From contig JANQQK010000060.1 of NCBI GenBank assembly GCA_028289375.1, positions 62,001 through 126,000 on the forward strand: a stretch of DNA of 64,000 nt. Direction: 5' to 3'. Both the position numbers and the translations under genes were made by a program. The stretch is from Phycisphaerae bacterium. Lineage in GTDB: Bacteria > Planctomycetota > Phycisphaerae > UBA1845. The notes beneath the pieces were generated by a model. That model was not told where the DNA came from. It did not search any database and saw nothing but the letters and a program-made list of their open reading frames with translations. Below are positions 9,301 through 18,416 of the stretch, in pieces (position 1 is the first letter of the stretch; each line of letters opens with the position of its first letter).

Positions 9301-12300
9301 AGTTCAAGGTGCGTGAGACGCGGAAGGATATCCGCGTTTACTCGATCACGACTGAGTTGGAATGTGACAGCGATGCGGACGGCACGCCGGACTGTGCCGA
9401 TGGTTGTCCAAATGATCCAAACAAGACGACGCCGGGCGACTGCGGTTGCGGTGTCGTCGATGTCGATGGCGACGGTGATGGTTTGGCGGACTGCATTGAC
9501 GGATGTCCGGCCGATCCAGCCAAGACGTCGCCTGGCGTTTGCGGTTGCGGTGTTCCGGATGCGGATGGTGACGGCGATGGTGTGCTGAATTGCGAGGACA
9601 ACTGTCCGGCTGATCCGAACAAAACGAGTCCGGGTGCGTGCGGCTGCGGCAATCCGGACACCGACAGTGACGGAGACGGAATCGCCGATTGCGACGACGA
9701 CTGCCCGAGCGACCCGAACAAGACGTCGGCTGGCGACTGCGGTTGCGGTGTGGCGGACACGGACACGGATGGCGACGGCACGCCTGATTGCAACGATGAA
9801 TGCGACAACGATCCGGCCAAGACGTTGCCGGGTGCCTGCGGTTGTGGTGTGGCGGACACGGACACGGATGGCGACGGCACGGCGGACTGCGTTGATGGTT
9901 GCCCCAACGATCCAGCCAAGACGTCGGGTGGCGTTTGCGGTTGTGGCGTGGCGGAGACCGATTCGGATGGCGATGGCACGCCGAATTGCATCGATGGGTG
10001 TGATTTCGATCCGAACAAGACCAATCCGGGTGCGTGCGGTTGCGGCGTGGCAGACACGGACAGCGACGGTGACGGCGTCCCGAATTGCAATGACCTGTGC
10101 CCGGGCAAACCGGACCTCGACGATGACAACGACGGTACGCTGAATTGCGATGATGACTGTCCGTTCGATCCGAACAAGATCGATCCGGGTGTTTGTGGTT
10201 GCGGTGTGGCCGATACTGATTCGGACAGCGATGGCACTGCTGATTGCGACGATGCCTGCCCGAATGATCCGAACAAGATCGAAGGTGGCCAGTGCGGTTG
10301 TGGCATCGCGGATACGGATTCCGACAGCGACGGTGTGGCCGACTGCAACGATGGCTGTGTCAACGATCCGAACAAGACGTCGCCGGGCGTCTGCGGTTGC
10401 GGCACGGCGGACACGGATACCGATTCGGACGGCACGCCGGATTGCAACGACAACTGTCCGAACGATCCGGCCAAGACCTCGCCTGGAATCTGCGGATGCG
10501 GCGTGTCGGATGTGGACAGTGACGGCGATGGAACGGCTGACTGCAACGACGCCTGTCCGGCTGACCCCACGAAGACCGATCCTGGGACGTGTGGTTGTGG
10601 TACGCCCGACACGGATTCGGATGGCGATGGTACGCCCAACTGCAATGACAATTGTCCCAACGACGTGACAAAGATCGAACCTGGCGTTTGTGGTTGCGGT
10701 GTTTCCGATGCCGACAGCGACGGCGATGGTGCGGCGGACTGCGTGGACGAGTGTCCCGCCGATCCGACGCGAACGGTGGCCGACCCGCAGTGTGGTTGCG
10801 GTGTGGTGGCCGACGACGATGACGGCGATGGTGCGCCGAATTGCGTCGATGGTTGTCCTGTTGACCCCGGCAAGACGTCGCCGGGCATCTGTGGCTGTGG
10901 CGTTTCGGATGTTGACAGTGACGGAGATGGCACGGCTGATTGCAACGACAATTGTCCGAATGATCCGAACAAGATCGGTCCGGGGCAGTGTGGCTGTGGT
11001 GTGGCAGATACCGACAGCGATGGTGACGGCACGGCGGATTGCAACGATCTGTGTGTCAACGATCCAGCCAAGACTTCACCGGGCGTATGCGGTTGTGGCG
11101 TGGCGGACACCGACAGCGATGGTGATGGCGCGGCAGACTGCAATGACAACTGCCCGAACGATCCGGCCAAGACAGCACCGGGTGCGTGCGGTTGTGGTAC
11201 GGCTGATACCGATACCGATGGTGATGGCGCGCCCGACTGCAACGAGAGCTGCCCGAATGATCCGAACAAGGTCGAACCGGGAGCATGCGGTTGTGGCGAG
11301 GCGGACACCGATACCGATGGCGACGGCGTGGCGGACTGCAACGACGGTTGCGTCAACGATCCGAACAAGACGTCGGAGGGCGTTTGTGGTTGTGGCGTGG
11401 CTGACACCGATACGGACGGAGACGGCACGGCAGACTGCAATGACAACTGCCCCAACGACCCAGCCAAGACAGATGCAGGCCTGTGTGGTTGCGGCGTGGC
11501 GGACACCGACAGCGATGGCGACGGTACGCCTGACTGCAACGACAATTGCCCGTCGGATCCGAACAAAGTCGGCCCCGGTGCGTGTGGTTGTGGTACGCCT
11601 GACACCGACGCCGATGGTGATGGCGCGCCGGATTGCAGCGACAATTGTCCAAACGATCCGAACAAGATTGGCCCAGGCCAATGTGGTTGCGGCCAGCCGG
11701 AAACGGATACAGACGGCGACGGAACAGCCGACTGCAACGATCTGTGTCCGGATGATCCGAACAAGATTGATGCCGGAGCGTGCGGCTGCGGCAACAGCGA
11801 CGTCGACACCGATGGTGATGGCGTGGCTGACTGCAATGATGGTTGCCCGAACGATGCGGCCAAGACGTCGCCGGGCATCTGTGGTTGCGGTGAAGTCGAT
11901 GACGATGGTGATGGCGACGGCGTGGCCGATTGCAATGACGGTTGTCCATCCGATCCGAACAAGGTCGATCCAGGCCAGTGCGGTTGCGGTGTTGAGGACA
12001 CCGATACCGATTCAGACGGCGTGGCTGACTGCAACGACGGGTGCCCGGATGATCCGAACAAGACGACGCCGGGCGTCTGCGACTGCGGCACGGCTGACAC
12101 CGATTCGGACAACGACGGCACGGCTGACTGTGACGATGCGTGTCCCGCTGATCCGAACAAGACCAATCCTGGCGTGTGCGGATGCGGCGTGGCCGATGAT
12201 GATTCAGACAGTGACGGCGTGTTCGATTGCAACGATCAGTGCAAGGGTGCACCGGATGTTGATAGCGACGGCGATGGGACGCTCGATTGTGACGACGATT

Positions 12301-15300
12301 GCCCGAATGATGGTGACAAGATCGCACCGGGTGTTTGCGGTTGCGGTGAACCGGATACGGATACGGACAACGACGGCGTTGCTGACTGCGACGATGGCTG
12401 TCTGAACGATCCGAACAAGATCGGGCCGGGGCAGTGTGGCTGCGGCAATCCGGACACGGACGGCGATTCAGATGGTACGGCCGATTGCAACGATGGTTGC
12501 CCGACCGATCCGAACAAGACGTCGCCTGGCATTTGCGGTTGTGGCGTGGCTGACAACGATTCGGACAGCGACGGCACGGCTGATTGCAATGACAATTGCC
12601 CGACCGATCCGAACAAGATCGAACCTGGGCAGTGTGGTTGTGGCAATGCCGACACCGATTCCGATGGCGACGGCATGGCAGACTGCAATGACAACTGTCC
12701 GGCTGATCCGGACAAGACGATGCCGGGCACGTGCGGTTGCGGCACGCCCGATACCGACACGGATGGTGACGGCACGGCCGACTGCAACGACCTGTGCCCG
12801 AACGATCCAAACAAGACGCAGCCGGGGCAGTGCGACTGCGGTACGCTGGACACGGATACCGATGGTGATGGCGTGGCCGATTGTGTCGACGGTTGCCCGG
12901 GCAATCCATTCAAGACCGATCCGGGCGTCTGCGGATGCAACCTGCCGGATACCGATGCGGATGGTGACGGCGTGGCCGACTGTAACGATGGCTGCCCGAT
13001 GGACCCGAACAAGACCGGTCCGGGCGCTTGTGGCTGCGGAACGCCGGACACCGATACCGACGGCGACGGCACGCCGGATTGCAACGACAGCTGTGCAGCC
13101 GATCCGGACAAGGTTGATCCGGGACAATGCGGTTGCGGTATCGCCGATACGGACAGCGATGGCGACGGAACGGCAGACTGCAACGACGGTTGCCCGAACG
13201 ATGCCAACAAGATCGAGCCGGGTGTTTGCGACTGCGGGACGCCGGATACCGACACGGACGGTGATGGCCTGGCCGACTGCCTGGATCTGTGTCCAAATGA
13301 TGCGAATAAGTTCGAGCCGGGTAACTGCGGCTGCGGAGTGGCCGATACCGACTCGGACAATGACGGCACGTCGGACTGCAACGATCTGTGCCCGAGTGAT
13401 CCGGCCAAGACCAGCCCAGGTACCTGCGGTTGTGGCGTGGCGGATACCGACAGTGACGGCGATGGCACGCCGGATTGCAACGATGTCTGTCCGACCGATC
13501 CGGACAAGATTGATCCGGGCGTTTGTGGTTGTGGTGTGTCGGATGTGGATACCGATTCAGATGGCACGTCGGACTGCAATGACCTGTGTCCCACGGATCC
13601 GATGAAGACGTCGCCGGGCATCTGCGGTTGCGGTGTTTCCGATGTTGATGTTGACGGCGATGGCACGCCGGACTGCAACGATCAATGTCCTGCCGATCCG
13701 AACAAGGTCGCAGCCGGTGTTTGCGGCTGCGGTGCGTCGGATGACGACAGCGACGGCGATGGCACGGCCGACTGCAACGACGAGTGTCCGTCTGATCCGA
13801 ACAAGATCGTTGTTGGAGTGTGCGGCTGCGGCGTGGCTGATACCGATACGGACAGCGACGGAACGGCCGACTGCAACGACAACTGCCCGACCGATCCGAA
13901 CAAGATTGATGTGGGCGTCTGTGGATGCGGCGTGCTTGATCTGGATACAGATGGTGATGGCACGGCGGATTGCAACGACAACTGTCCGAACGATCCGAAC
14001 AAGGTCGAACCTGGTCTGTGCGGTTGCGGAACGTCTGATACGGACGCCGATGGGGATGGCACGCCGAATTGTGACGACGGCTGCCCGAATGATCCGAACA
14101 AGATCGATGCGGGTGTGTGTGGTTGCGGTGTCAGCGATGTCGATTCTGACAGTGACGGCACGGCCGATTGCGACGACCTGTGTCCGAGCGATCCGAACAA
14201 GCAGTTCGAAGGTGTCTGTGGTTGTGGTGTGGCTGATACCGACAGCGACAACGACGGCACGCCGGATTGCAACGACAACTGCCCGACCGATCCGAACAAG
14301 ACGAATCCAGGCACATGCGGTTGCGGCGTAGCCGACACCGACAGCGACGGTGACGGAACGGTCGACTGCAACGATTTGTGCCCGGCCGATCCGAACAAGT
14401 CGGCGCCGGGCGTTTGCGGATGCGGCGTATCCGACGACGACGGTGACAACGACGGCACGGCTGACTGCAACGACAATTGCCCGACCGATCCAAACAAAGT
14501 CGAACCGGGGCAGTGTGGTTGCGGCGTGGCCGATGACGATGCTGACAGCGACGGCGTGGCAGACTGCAACGATGGCTGTCCGAACGATCCGAACAAGACG
14601 TCGCCGGGCGTCTGCGATTGCGGAACGGCTGATACGGATTCCGACAATGACGGCGTCGCGGATTGCGATGACGGTTGTCCGTCTGATCCGAACAAGACCA
14701 ATCCTGGCGTTTGTGATTGTGGCGTAGCCGATGTCGATTCTGACGGCGACGGCATTTTCGATTGCAACGATCAGTGCAAGGGCAAGCCGGATGTCGACAG
14801 CGACAACGACGGCACGCTCGACTGTGACGACGATTGCCCGACTGATCCGAACAAGATCGAGGCTGGGTTGTGCGGGTGTGGCGTGGCCGACACCGACACA
14901 GACAGCGACGGTACGCCGGATTGCGATGACAACTGTCCGGACGATCCGAACAAGGTCGAACCGGGACAGTGTGGTTGCGACGAGACGGATACCGATACGG
15001 ACAGCGATGGCGTGGCTGACTGCAACGACGGCTGCCCGAATGATCCGAACAAGACGGCCCCGGGCGTCTGCGATTGCGGAACGCCGGATACGGATACGGA
15101 TGGCGATGGCGTGGCCGACTGCAACGATGGCTGCCCGAATGACATCAACAAGGTGATGCCGGGGCAATGTGGTTGCGGTGTCGCCGATGTCGATTCGGAC
15201 AGCGACGGCGTGGCCGACTGCAACGATCAATGTCCAAATGATCCGAACAAGACGGCGCCGGGTATCTGCGGTTGCGATGTGGTCGACGTTGATACGGACA

Positions 15301-16922
15301 ACGACGGGGTTTTCGATTGCAACGACCAGTGTCCGAATGACCCCAACAAGGTATTGCCGGGCGAGTGTGGTTGCGGGACAGCCGACACGGATACCGATGG
15401 TGATGGCACGCCGGACTGCAATGACAACTGCCCGAACGATCCGAACAAGATCGACGCGGGAGTTTGCGGATGCGGTGTCAGCGATGCCGATTCTGACAAT
15501 GACGGTACCGAAGACTGCAATGACAACTGTCCGTCCGATCCGAACAAGGTCGAGGCAGGTGTCTGCGGTTGTGGCGTCGCCGATGTCGATTCCGACAACG
15601 ACGGCACGCTTGACTGCAACGACAACTGCCCGAACGACCCCGATAAGATCGAACCGGGCATTTGCGGCTGTGGTGTGAGTGATGTCGATTCCGATTCGGA
15701 TGGCGTGGCCGACTGCAACGATGGCTGCCCGAATGATCCGAACAAAACGAATCCGGGCCTGTGTGGCTGTGGTGAAGTTGATACGGATTCCGACAGCGAC
15801 GGTACACCGGACTGCAACGACAATTGTCCGTCCGATCCGAACAAGACCGTGCCGGGAGTTTGCGGCTGCGGTGTCGCGGATACGGATTCCGACAATGACG
15901 GCACGGCTGACTGCATTGACGGTTGCCCGAGCGATCCGGACAAGATTGCGGCTGGTCAGTGCGGTTGTGGCGTTGCGGATACGGATTCCGACAGTGACGG
16001 CACGGCTGACTGCAACGACGGCTGCCCGAATGATCCGGGCAAGACCGATCCGGGCACGTGCGGCTGCGGTGTTTCGGATGACGATACCGATAACGACGGC
16101 ACGGCTGACTGCAACGACGGTTGCCCGAACGATCCTGACAAGGTGACCGAAGGCCAATGCGGTTGCGGCGTCGCCGATGACGATTCGGATTCAGACGGCA
16201 CGGCCGACTGCAACGACGGTTGTCCGGATGATCCAGCCAAGATCGCACCAGGCGCGTGCGGCTGTGGCAACACGGATGATGACAGCGACAGCGACGGCAC
16301 GGCCGACTGCAACGACAATTGCCCGAACGATCCGAACAAGGTGAATCCGGGTGCCTGTGGTTGCGGCGCGGCCGATACCGACAGCGATTCGGACGGTACG
16401 CCGGATTGCAACGACGGCTGCCCAAGCGATCCTGAGAAGGTTGCTCCGGGCGACTGTGGTTGCGGTACAGCGGATACCGACAGCGACAGCGATGGCACGG
16501 CCGACTGCAACGACGGTTGTGCGGCTGATCCAGCGAAGACGCTGCCGGGAATCTGTGGTTGCGGCGTGGCCGATACCGACACGGATGGCGACGGATCGTA
16601 CGACTGCAACGACTTGTGCGACGACGATCCAAGTAAGACGTCGCCAGGCTTGTGCGGTTGTGGCGTATCCGACAGCGATCCGGATGGCGACGGCGTGCCG
16701 ACGTGCACCGATGAGTGCCCGTCTGATCCACAAAAAACGATCGCCGGTGACTGCGGCTGCCACATTCCGGACATCGATGCCGACAACGACGGGCAGGCGG
16801 ATTGCCTGGGATCGTTGCCGATTCCGGTCCTGTCAGGCCGAGGCATGGCTGTCCTGCTGGTGCTCTTTGCAGTCGGCATGGCCGTCCGATTCCGCCGATC
16901 TTCGGTGACGCGGACCATGTAG
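6390..16922 (+). CDS. Giant secreted TSP3-like repeat protein with IPTL-CTERM-like anchor
   Basis: About 3510 residues from the ATG at 6390. This start places a classic signal peptide (hydrophobic LTGIFCLSIFSTCLIAA) at the N-terminus; the longer frame from 6339 would bury it. In order: a DUF4114-like beta domain (about residues 25-210), three TSP3-like units, a run of 29 aspartates, a short Cys-rich linker, a LamG/concanavalin-like domain (about 395-625), five more units, a unique beta domain (about 805-990), then some 75 units of 33 residues each with DxDxDG calcium loops and four cysteines. The end is IPVLSGRGM, a hydrophobic helix and RRSS, an IPTL-CTERM-like signal. It is probably a long, calcium-stiffened surface fibre or adhesin, sorted by the exosortase just downstream. 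Confidence 0.88.
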   Translation: MSRSTSCLTGIFCLSIFSTCLIAAQTPIQDPGSNGITTILNTLYTNGETITRVEDYPDSLSPADEGTPLELLPPGTGVPANRTDQTWTDGIVTVNAEVRYAGNAQTFGWERGGVYTDLFAVSGSGFNVSGGVNGIDVSGGPFHWYDRTDDGDDEDIWSSDVSANSDGVDHMIAFRIEGGATTSTTWLLCFEDLPNGGDEDYNDLCVEIAVDDCPNDPNKNAPGFCGCGVPDVDDDGDGEFDCVDLCPDDPAKTTPGDCGCGVPDTDTDGDGTADCADGCPNDPSKTSPGICGCGVADENSDGNDDDDDDDDDDDDDDDDDDDDDDDDDDDDDGGNGNGGTHDADCDPNGPSCGNGICEPFAAEDCLNCPADCRGDQSGQPWNRYCCGAGGGENFGSDVADDEIGSLNGEYNNVELGHEGCVAGDSDTAAEFSGNSYVEFPHSSDLELAEGSISLCFKDLNSITSAGLFSKDSSNFDTGGHVNIGTNSGRVQVRLQSTSNSYFVDSSPISLNQWYHVVFSFGPDGMKLYMDGVLVDTHSYAGGLIGNMEPFVIGASTRTSGNLTIHNVSQYFSGLIDEVIVFDEQLTDAEVENLNDAKTAGNGAAFADKVAGLGPAHYWRLGERLVGCDDARCDADGWVCTADCAVDCIDQCPDDPYKIEPGQCGCGFSDRDSDGDGTADCNDGCPDDASKTSPGTCGCGESDSSDSDGDGTLDCVDGCPSDGNKTSPGDCGCGVSDTDTDGDGAADCNDPCFEDPNKVDPGACGCGESDVDTDMDGTADCNDGCPDDPNKTEPGICGCGHSDKCNNEEFVNLSSGSQGSQCQVSFRPTNGDGLPAGFVLTARSRIDRDFPTDPDAPGIEGAYKNDSNGGGVSPADCSGGASLAGTGGDRDEELIVTFDSPIRASDIVIGLRKINFKSDDPVIFISSDASPNWDYTILEAEIQAAFTSTGSSRGDVEFAQFTSLPAGLYIDQFKVRETRKDIRVYSITTELECDSDADGTPDCADGCPNDPNKTTPGDCGCGVVDVDGDGDGLADCIDGCPADPAKTSPGVCGCGVPDADGDGDGVLNCEDNCPADPNKTSPGACGCGNPDTDSDGDGIADCDDDCPSDPNKTSAGDCGCGVADTDTDGDGTPDCNDECDNDPAKTLPGACGCGVADTDTDGDGTADCVDGCPNDPAKTSGGVCGCGVAETDSDGDGTPNCIDGCDFDPNKTNPGACGCGVADTDSDGDGVPNCNDLCPGKPDLDDDNDGTLNCDDDCPFDPNKIDPGVCGCGVADTDSDSDGTADCDDACPNDPNKIEGGQCGCGIADTDSDSDGVADCNDGCVNDPNKTSPGVCGCGTADTDTDSDGTPDCNDNCPNDPAKTSPGICGCGVSDVDSDGDGTADCNDACPADPTKTDPGTCGCGTPDTDSDGDGTPNCNDNCPNDVTKIEPGVCGCGVSDADSDGDGAADCVDECPADPTRTVADPQCGCGVVADDDDGDGAPNCVDGCPVDPGKTSPGICGCGVSDVDSDGDGTADCNDNCPNDPNKIGPGQCGCGVADTDSDGDGTADCNDLCVNDPAKTSPGVCGCGVADTDSDGDGAADCNDNCPNDPAKTAPGACGCGTADTDTDGDGAPDCNESCPNDPNKVEPGACGCGEADTDTDGDGVADCNDGCVNDPNKTSEGVCGCGVADTDTDGDGTADCNDNCPNDPAKTDAGLCGCGVADTDSDGDGTPDCNDNCPSDPNKVGPGACGCGTPDTDADGDGAPDCSDNCPNDPNKIGPGQCGCGQPETDTDGDGTADCNDLCPDDPNKIDAGACGCGNSDVDTDGDGVADCNDGCPNDAAKTSPGICGCGEVDDDGDGDGVADCNDGCPSDPNKVDPGQCGCGVEDTDTDSDGVADCNDGCPDDPNKTTPGVCDCGTADTDSDNDGTADCDDACPADPNKTNPGVCGCGVADDDSDSDGVFDCNDQCKGAPDVDSDGDGTLDCDDDCPNDGDKIAPGVCGCGEPDTDTDNDGVADCDDGCLNDPNKIGPGQCGCGNPDTDGDSDGTADCNDGCPTDPNKTSPGICGCGVADNDSDSDGTADCNDNCPTDPNKIEPGQCGCGNADTDSDGDGMADCNDNCPADPDKTMPGTCGCGTPDTDTDGDGTADCNDLCPNDPNKTQPGQCDCGTLDTDTDGDGVADCVDGCPGNPFKTDPGVCGCNLPDTDADGDGVADCNDGCPMDPNKTGPGACGCGTPDTDTDGDGTPDCNDSCAADPDKVDPGQCGCGIADTDSDGDGTADCNDGCPNDANKIEPGVCDCGTPDTDTDGDGLADCLDLCPNDANKFEPGNCGCGVADTDSDNDGTSDCNDLCPSDPAKTSPGTCGCGVADTDSDGDGTPDCNDVCPTDPDKIDPGVCGCGVSDVDTDSDGTSDCNDLCPTDPMKTSPGICGCGVSDVDVDGDGTPDCNDQCPADPNKVAAGVCGCGASDDDSDGDGTADCNDECPSDPNKIVVGVCGCGVADTDTDSDGTADCNDNCPTDPNKIDVGVCGCGVLDLDTDGDGTADCNDNCPNDPNKVEPGLCGCGTSDTDADGDGTPNCDDGCPNDPNKIDAGVCGCGVSDVDSDSDGTADCDDLCPSDPNKQFEGVCGCGVADTDSDNDGTPDCNDNCPTDPNKTNPGTCGCGVADTDSDGDGTVDCNDLCPADPNKSAPGVCGCGVSDDDGDNDGTADCNDNCPTDPNKVEPGQCGCGVADDDADSDGVADCNDGCPNDPNKTSPGVCDCGTADTDSDNDGVADCDDGCPSDPNKTNPGVCDCGVADVDSDGDGIFDCNDQCKGKPDVDSDNDGTLDCDDDCPTDPNKIEAGLCGCGVADTDTDSDGTPDCDDNCPDDPNKVEPGQCGCDETDTDTDSDGVADCNDGCPNDPNKTAPGVCDCGTPDTDTDGDGVADCNDGCPNDINKVMPGQCGCGVADVDSDSDGVADCNDQCPNDPNKTAPGICGCDVVDVDTDNDGVFDCNDQCPNDPNKVLPGECGCGTADTDTDGDGTPDCNDNCPNDPNKIDAGVCGCGVSDADSDNDGTEDCNDNCPSDPNKVEAGVCGCGVADVDSDNDGTLDCNDNCPNDPDKIEPGICGCGVSDVDSDSDGVADCNDGCPNDPNKTNPGLCGCGEVDTDSDSDGTPDCNDNCPSDPNKTVPGVCGCGVADTDSDNDGTADCIDGCPSDPDKIAAGQCGCGVADTDSDSDGTADCNDGCPNDPGKTDPGTCGCGVSDDDTDNDGTADCNDGCPNDPDKVTEGQCGCGVADDDSDSDGTADCNDGCPDDPAKIAPGACGCGNTDDDSDSDGTADCNDNCPNDPNKVNPGACGCGAADTDSDSDGTPDCNDGCPSDPEKVAPGDCGCGTADTDSDSDGTADCNDGCAADPAKTLPGICGCGVADTDTDGDGSYDCNDLCDDDPSKTSPGLCGCGVSDSDPDGDGVPTCTDECPSDPQKTIAGDCGCHIPDIDADNDGQADCLGSLPIPVLSGRGMAVLLVLFAVGMAVRFRRSSVTRTM
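7299..7385 (+). repeat. Run of 29 consecutive Asp codons
   Basis: 29 GAC/GAT codons in a row inside the giant repeat protein, between TSP3-like unit 3 and the Cys-rich linker before the LamG domain. The mix of the two Asp codons shows it is not a pure trinucleotide slippage tract now, though slippage may have produced it. Confidence 0.95.
9361..16800 (+). repeat. About 75 tandem 99-base TSP3-like units
   Basis: The unit encodes 33 residues on the pattern CGCGVxDTDxDGDGTxDCNDxCPxDPNKxxPGx. Earlier blocks of three units (about 7021-7290) and five units (about 8335-8800) are separated from it by unique domains. Short variant units that contain CKG or CPGKPD followed by a second DxDxDGTLDCDDDCP occur at about 10094, 12238 and 14771, which reveals a longer period within the array. 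Confidence 0.92.
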
Positions 16923-16952
16923 CGGGCGTCACAGCGTCCGAAAACGAGTAAT

Positions 16953-16996
16953 CGTGCATCGCCGAGGTTTACCGGACCCGGCGATGCACGTCTTTT
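16953..16996 (+). terminator. Strong intrinsic terminator after the giant gene
   Basis: A perfect 12-bp stem (16953-16964 with 16979-16990) is followed by GTCTTTTT's T-run at 16992-16996. It separates the giant surface gene from the exosortase operon. Confidence 0.85.
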
Positions 16997-17142
16997 TGCG
17001 CGGCGAACCTTGGGTTCCCCACGGTGATGGTGTAAAATGCGGCCGAGGTCAGAGTGGACCTTGGGTGTTTTGAGACCGGTGCACGACACGTGTGTGCTGA
17101 CGCATCTCTTAAGTGACTTCCTGAACCGACGGTGACCGACTC

Positions 17143-17745
17143 ATGGGTCGTTCCAAGAAACGTCAACAGCCTGAAAGATCGGACGGCCAACCGGAAGGAG
17201 CGCCGGACGAGGCGAGTCGTGACAGCGGCGAGGGCGGTCGTGGATCGGTCCTCCGCGCCGTGCTGATCTTCGGTGGGGTCATGGGTTTGTTTTATGGCGT
17301 TGTCGAGTTTTTTGATCTGCCTTCCTGGGGACCTTTTCAAGCCTACCTGAACTTCATCGCCGCCGTGACGGGCAAGACTTTGGCGCTGTTCGGAACCGAG
17401 GTCGAGGTCATCGACAATGTGGTCCAACAAGGGCAGTTCCGCGTCAAAGTCGTCCGTGGCTGCGACGCGCTCGAACCATCGGCGGCATTCATCGCAGCCG
17501 TTCTCGCCTCACCGGTGGCTTTCAAGATGAAGCTGCCCGGCGTGCTGATCGGAACGTTGACGATTCTCTTTCTGAATCTCGTCCGCGTGATCAGCCTTTT
17601 CCTGATTGGTATTCACGCCCGCTCGATCTTTGACATGATGCACTACGATGTCTGGCAGGCTGCGTTCATCGTGCTGGCCATTCTATTCTGGGCCATCTGG
17701 GTGCAATGGGCGACGAAACCCAAACTCCAGGTGAGCCATGCTTAA
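17143..17745 (+). CDS. xrtH: Exosortase H-type transpeptidase (IPTL-CTERM sorting)
   Basis: A 200-residue integral membrane cysteine protease/transpeptidase of the exosortase/archaeosortase family. After a charged cytoplasmic N-terminus (about 35 residues) come several membrane helices. The three expected catalytic residues are visible: Cys107 in RGCDALEP, Arg148 in LNLVRVISL and His167 in MMHYDVWQ. The small size, the IPTL-like anchors of the two upstream repeat proteins and the coupled membrane protein downstream point to the XrtH subfamily rather than XrtA. It would cleave the CTERM signal at the cytoplasmic membrane and pass the protein on to a surface acceptor. The stop overlaps the next gene by 8 bases, so the two are translationally coupled. 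Confidence 0.85.
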   Translation: MGRSKKRQQPERSDGQPEGAPDEASRDSGEGGRGSVLRAVLIFGGVMGLFYGVVEFFDLPSWGPFQAYLNFIAAVTGKTLALFGTEVEVIDNVVQQGQFRVKVVRGCDALEPSAAFIAAVLASPVAFKMKLPGVLIGTLTILFLNLVRVISLFLIGIHARSIFDMMHYDVWQAAFIVLAILFWAIWVQWATKPKLQVSHA

Positions 17746-18385
17746 CACGAAGGCGCTGGCTGGCTTCCTCGGTCGATTCCTGCTCTTCTTCACTGTTCTT
17801 TTGCTGCTTTGGACTGTCGTGGGCGATGCGTACGGTGTGATGTATCGTCAGGGCATGACGAGCATTTATTCGGGCTTTTTTCCCGGTGGCGAGGTGAAGC
17901 TCGAGCGGCTGGAAGATGACGGGTCGGGATACGACTCTGACGTCGTGCTCACCAACGTGAGAAAGGGGTTCTCGTTCGGCCGCCGCGTCAATAGCCGTCA
18001 ACAAGGCTATATCCCGACCATCTACGTGGTCAGCCTGATCCTCGCCACGCCCATTCCCTGGTCGCGGCGCTTAAAGCTGACGATGTGGGGTCTCCTGATC
18101 GTTAGCCTGTACGTTCCGTTGCGTCTGTTGCCGGCATTGATAACGAGCTTCGCGCATCCGGACTTCGGTATCTTCACATTGGGTCCGACGTCACAGGCGA
18201 TTCTCCGAGTCCTGACCAACACCGTGCACATCAACTTTGCAGGCCACTTTGTGCTTCCGATTCCGATCTGGTTCCTGCTATGCTTCCGCAGGGCGGACAT
18301 CGTGGCATTCATGCGGCTTGCCGGATCAACGCCCAACGCATCAGACGCATCCCGAGGAAAGCAAGCCGTTGCCAAGCCCGATTAG
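17738..18385 (+). CDS. Exosortase H-associated membrane protein
   Basis: A 215-residue protein with an N-terminal membrane helix, a short extracytoplasmic region (about residues 35-85), and three further hydrophobic segments, ending in a polar tail. It overlaps the end of xrtH by 8 bases. Its position and topology fit the family annotated as exosortase H-associated membrane protein, which accompanies XrtH in other genomes. The biochemical role is not established; it may hold the enzyme or the acceptor in place. No catalytic motif was seen. Confidence 0.7.
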   Translation: MLNTKALAGFLGRFLLFFTVLLLLWTVVGDAYGVMYRQGMTSIYSGFFPGGEVKLERLEDDGSGYDSDVVLTNVRKGFSFGRRVNSRQQGYIPTIYVVSLILATPIPWSRRLKLTMWGLLIVSLYVPLRLLPALITSFAHPDFGIFTLGPTSQAILRVLTNTVHINFAGHFVLPIPIWFLLCFRRADIVAFMRLAGSTPNASDASRGKQAVAKPD

Positions 18386-18416
18386 CAACTCCCAGCGTGT
18401 ACCGGCAAAATCCGGT

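Noticed and set aside
9338..16157. Very long antisense open frames opposite the TSP3-like array (for example 9338-12232 and 13557-16157 on the minus strand)
   Set aside because: They result from the repeating codons of the sense gene, which rarely create stops on the other strand. The translations are low-complexity Ser/Pro/Gln or Arg/Val strings with no start or ribosome site of note.
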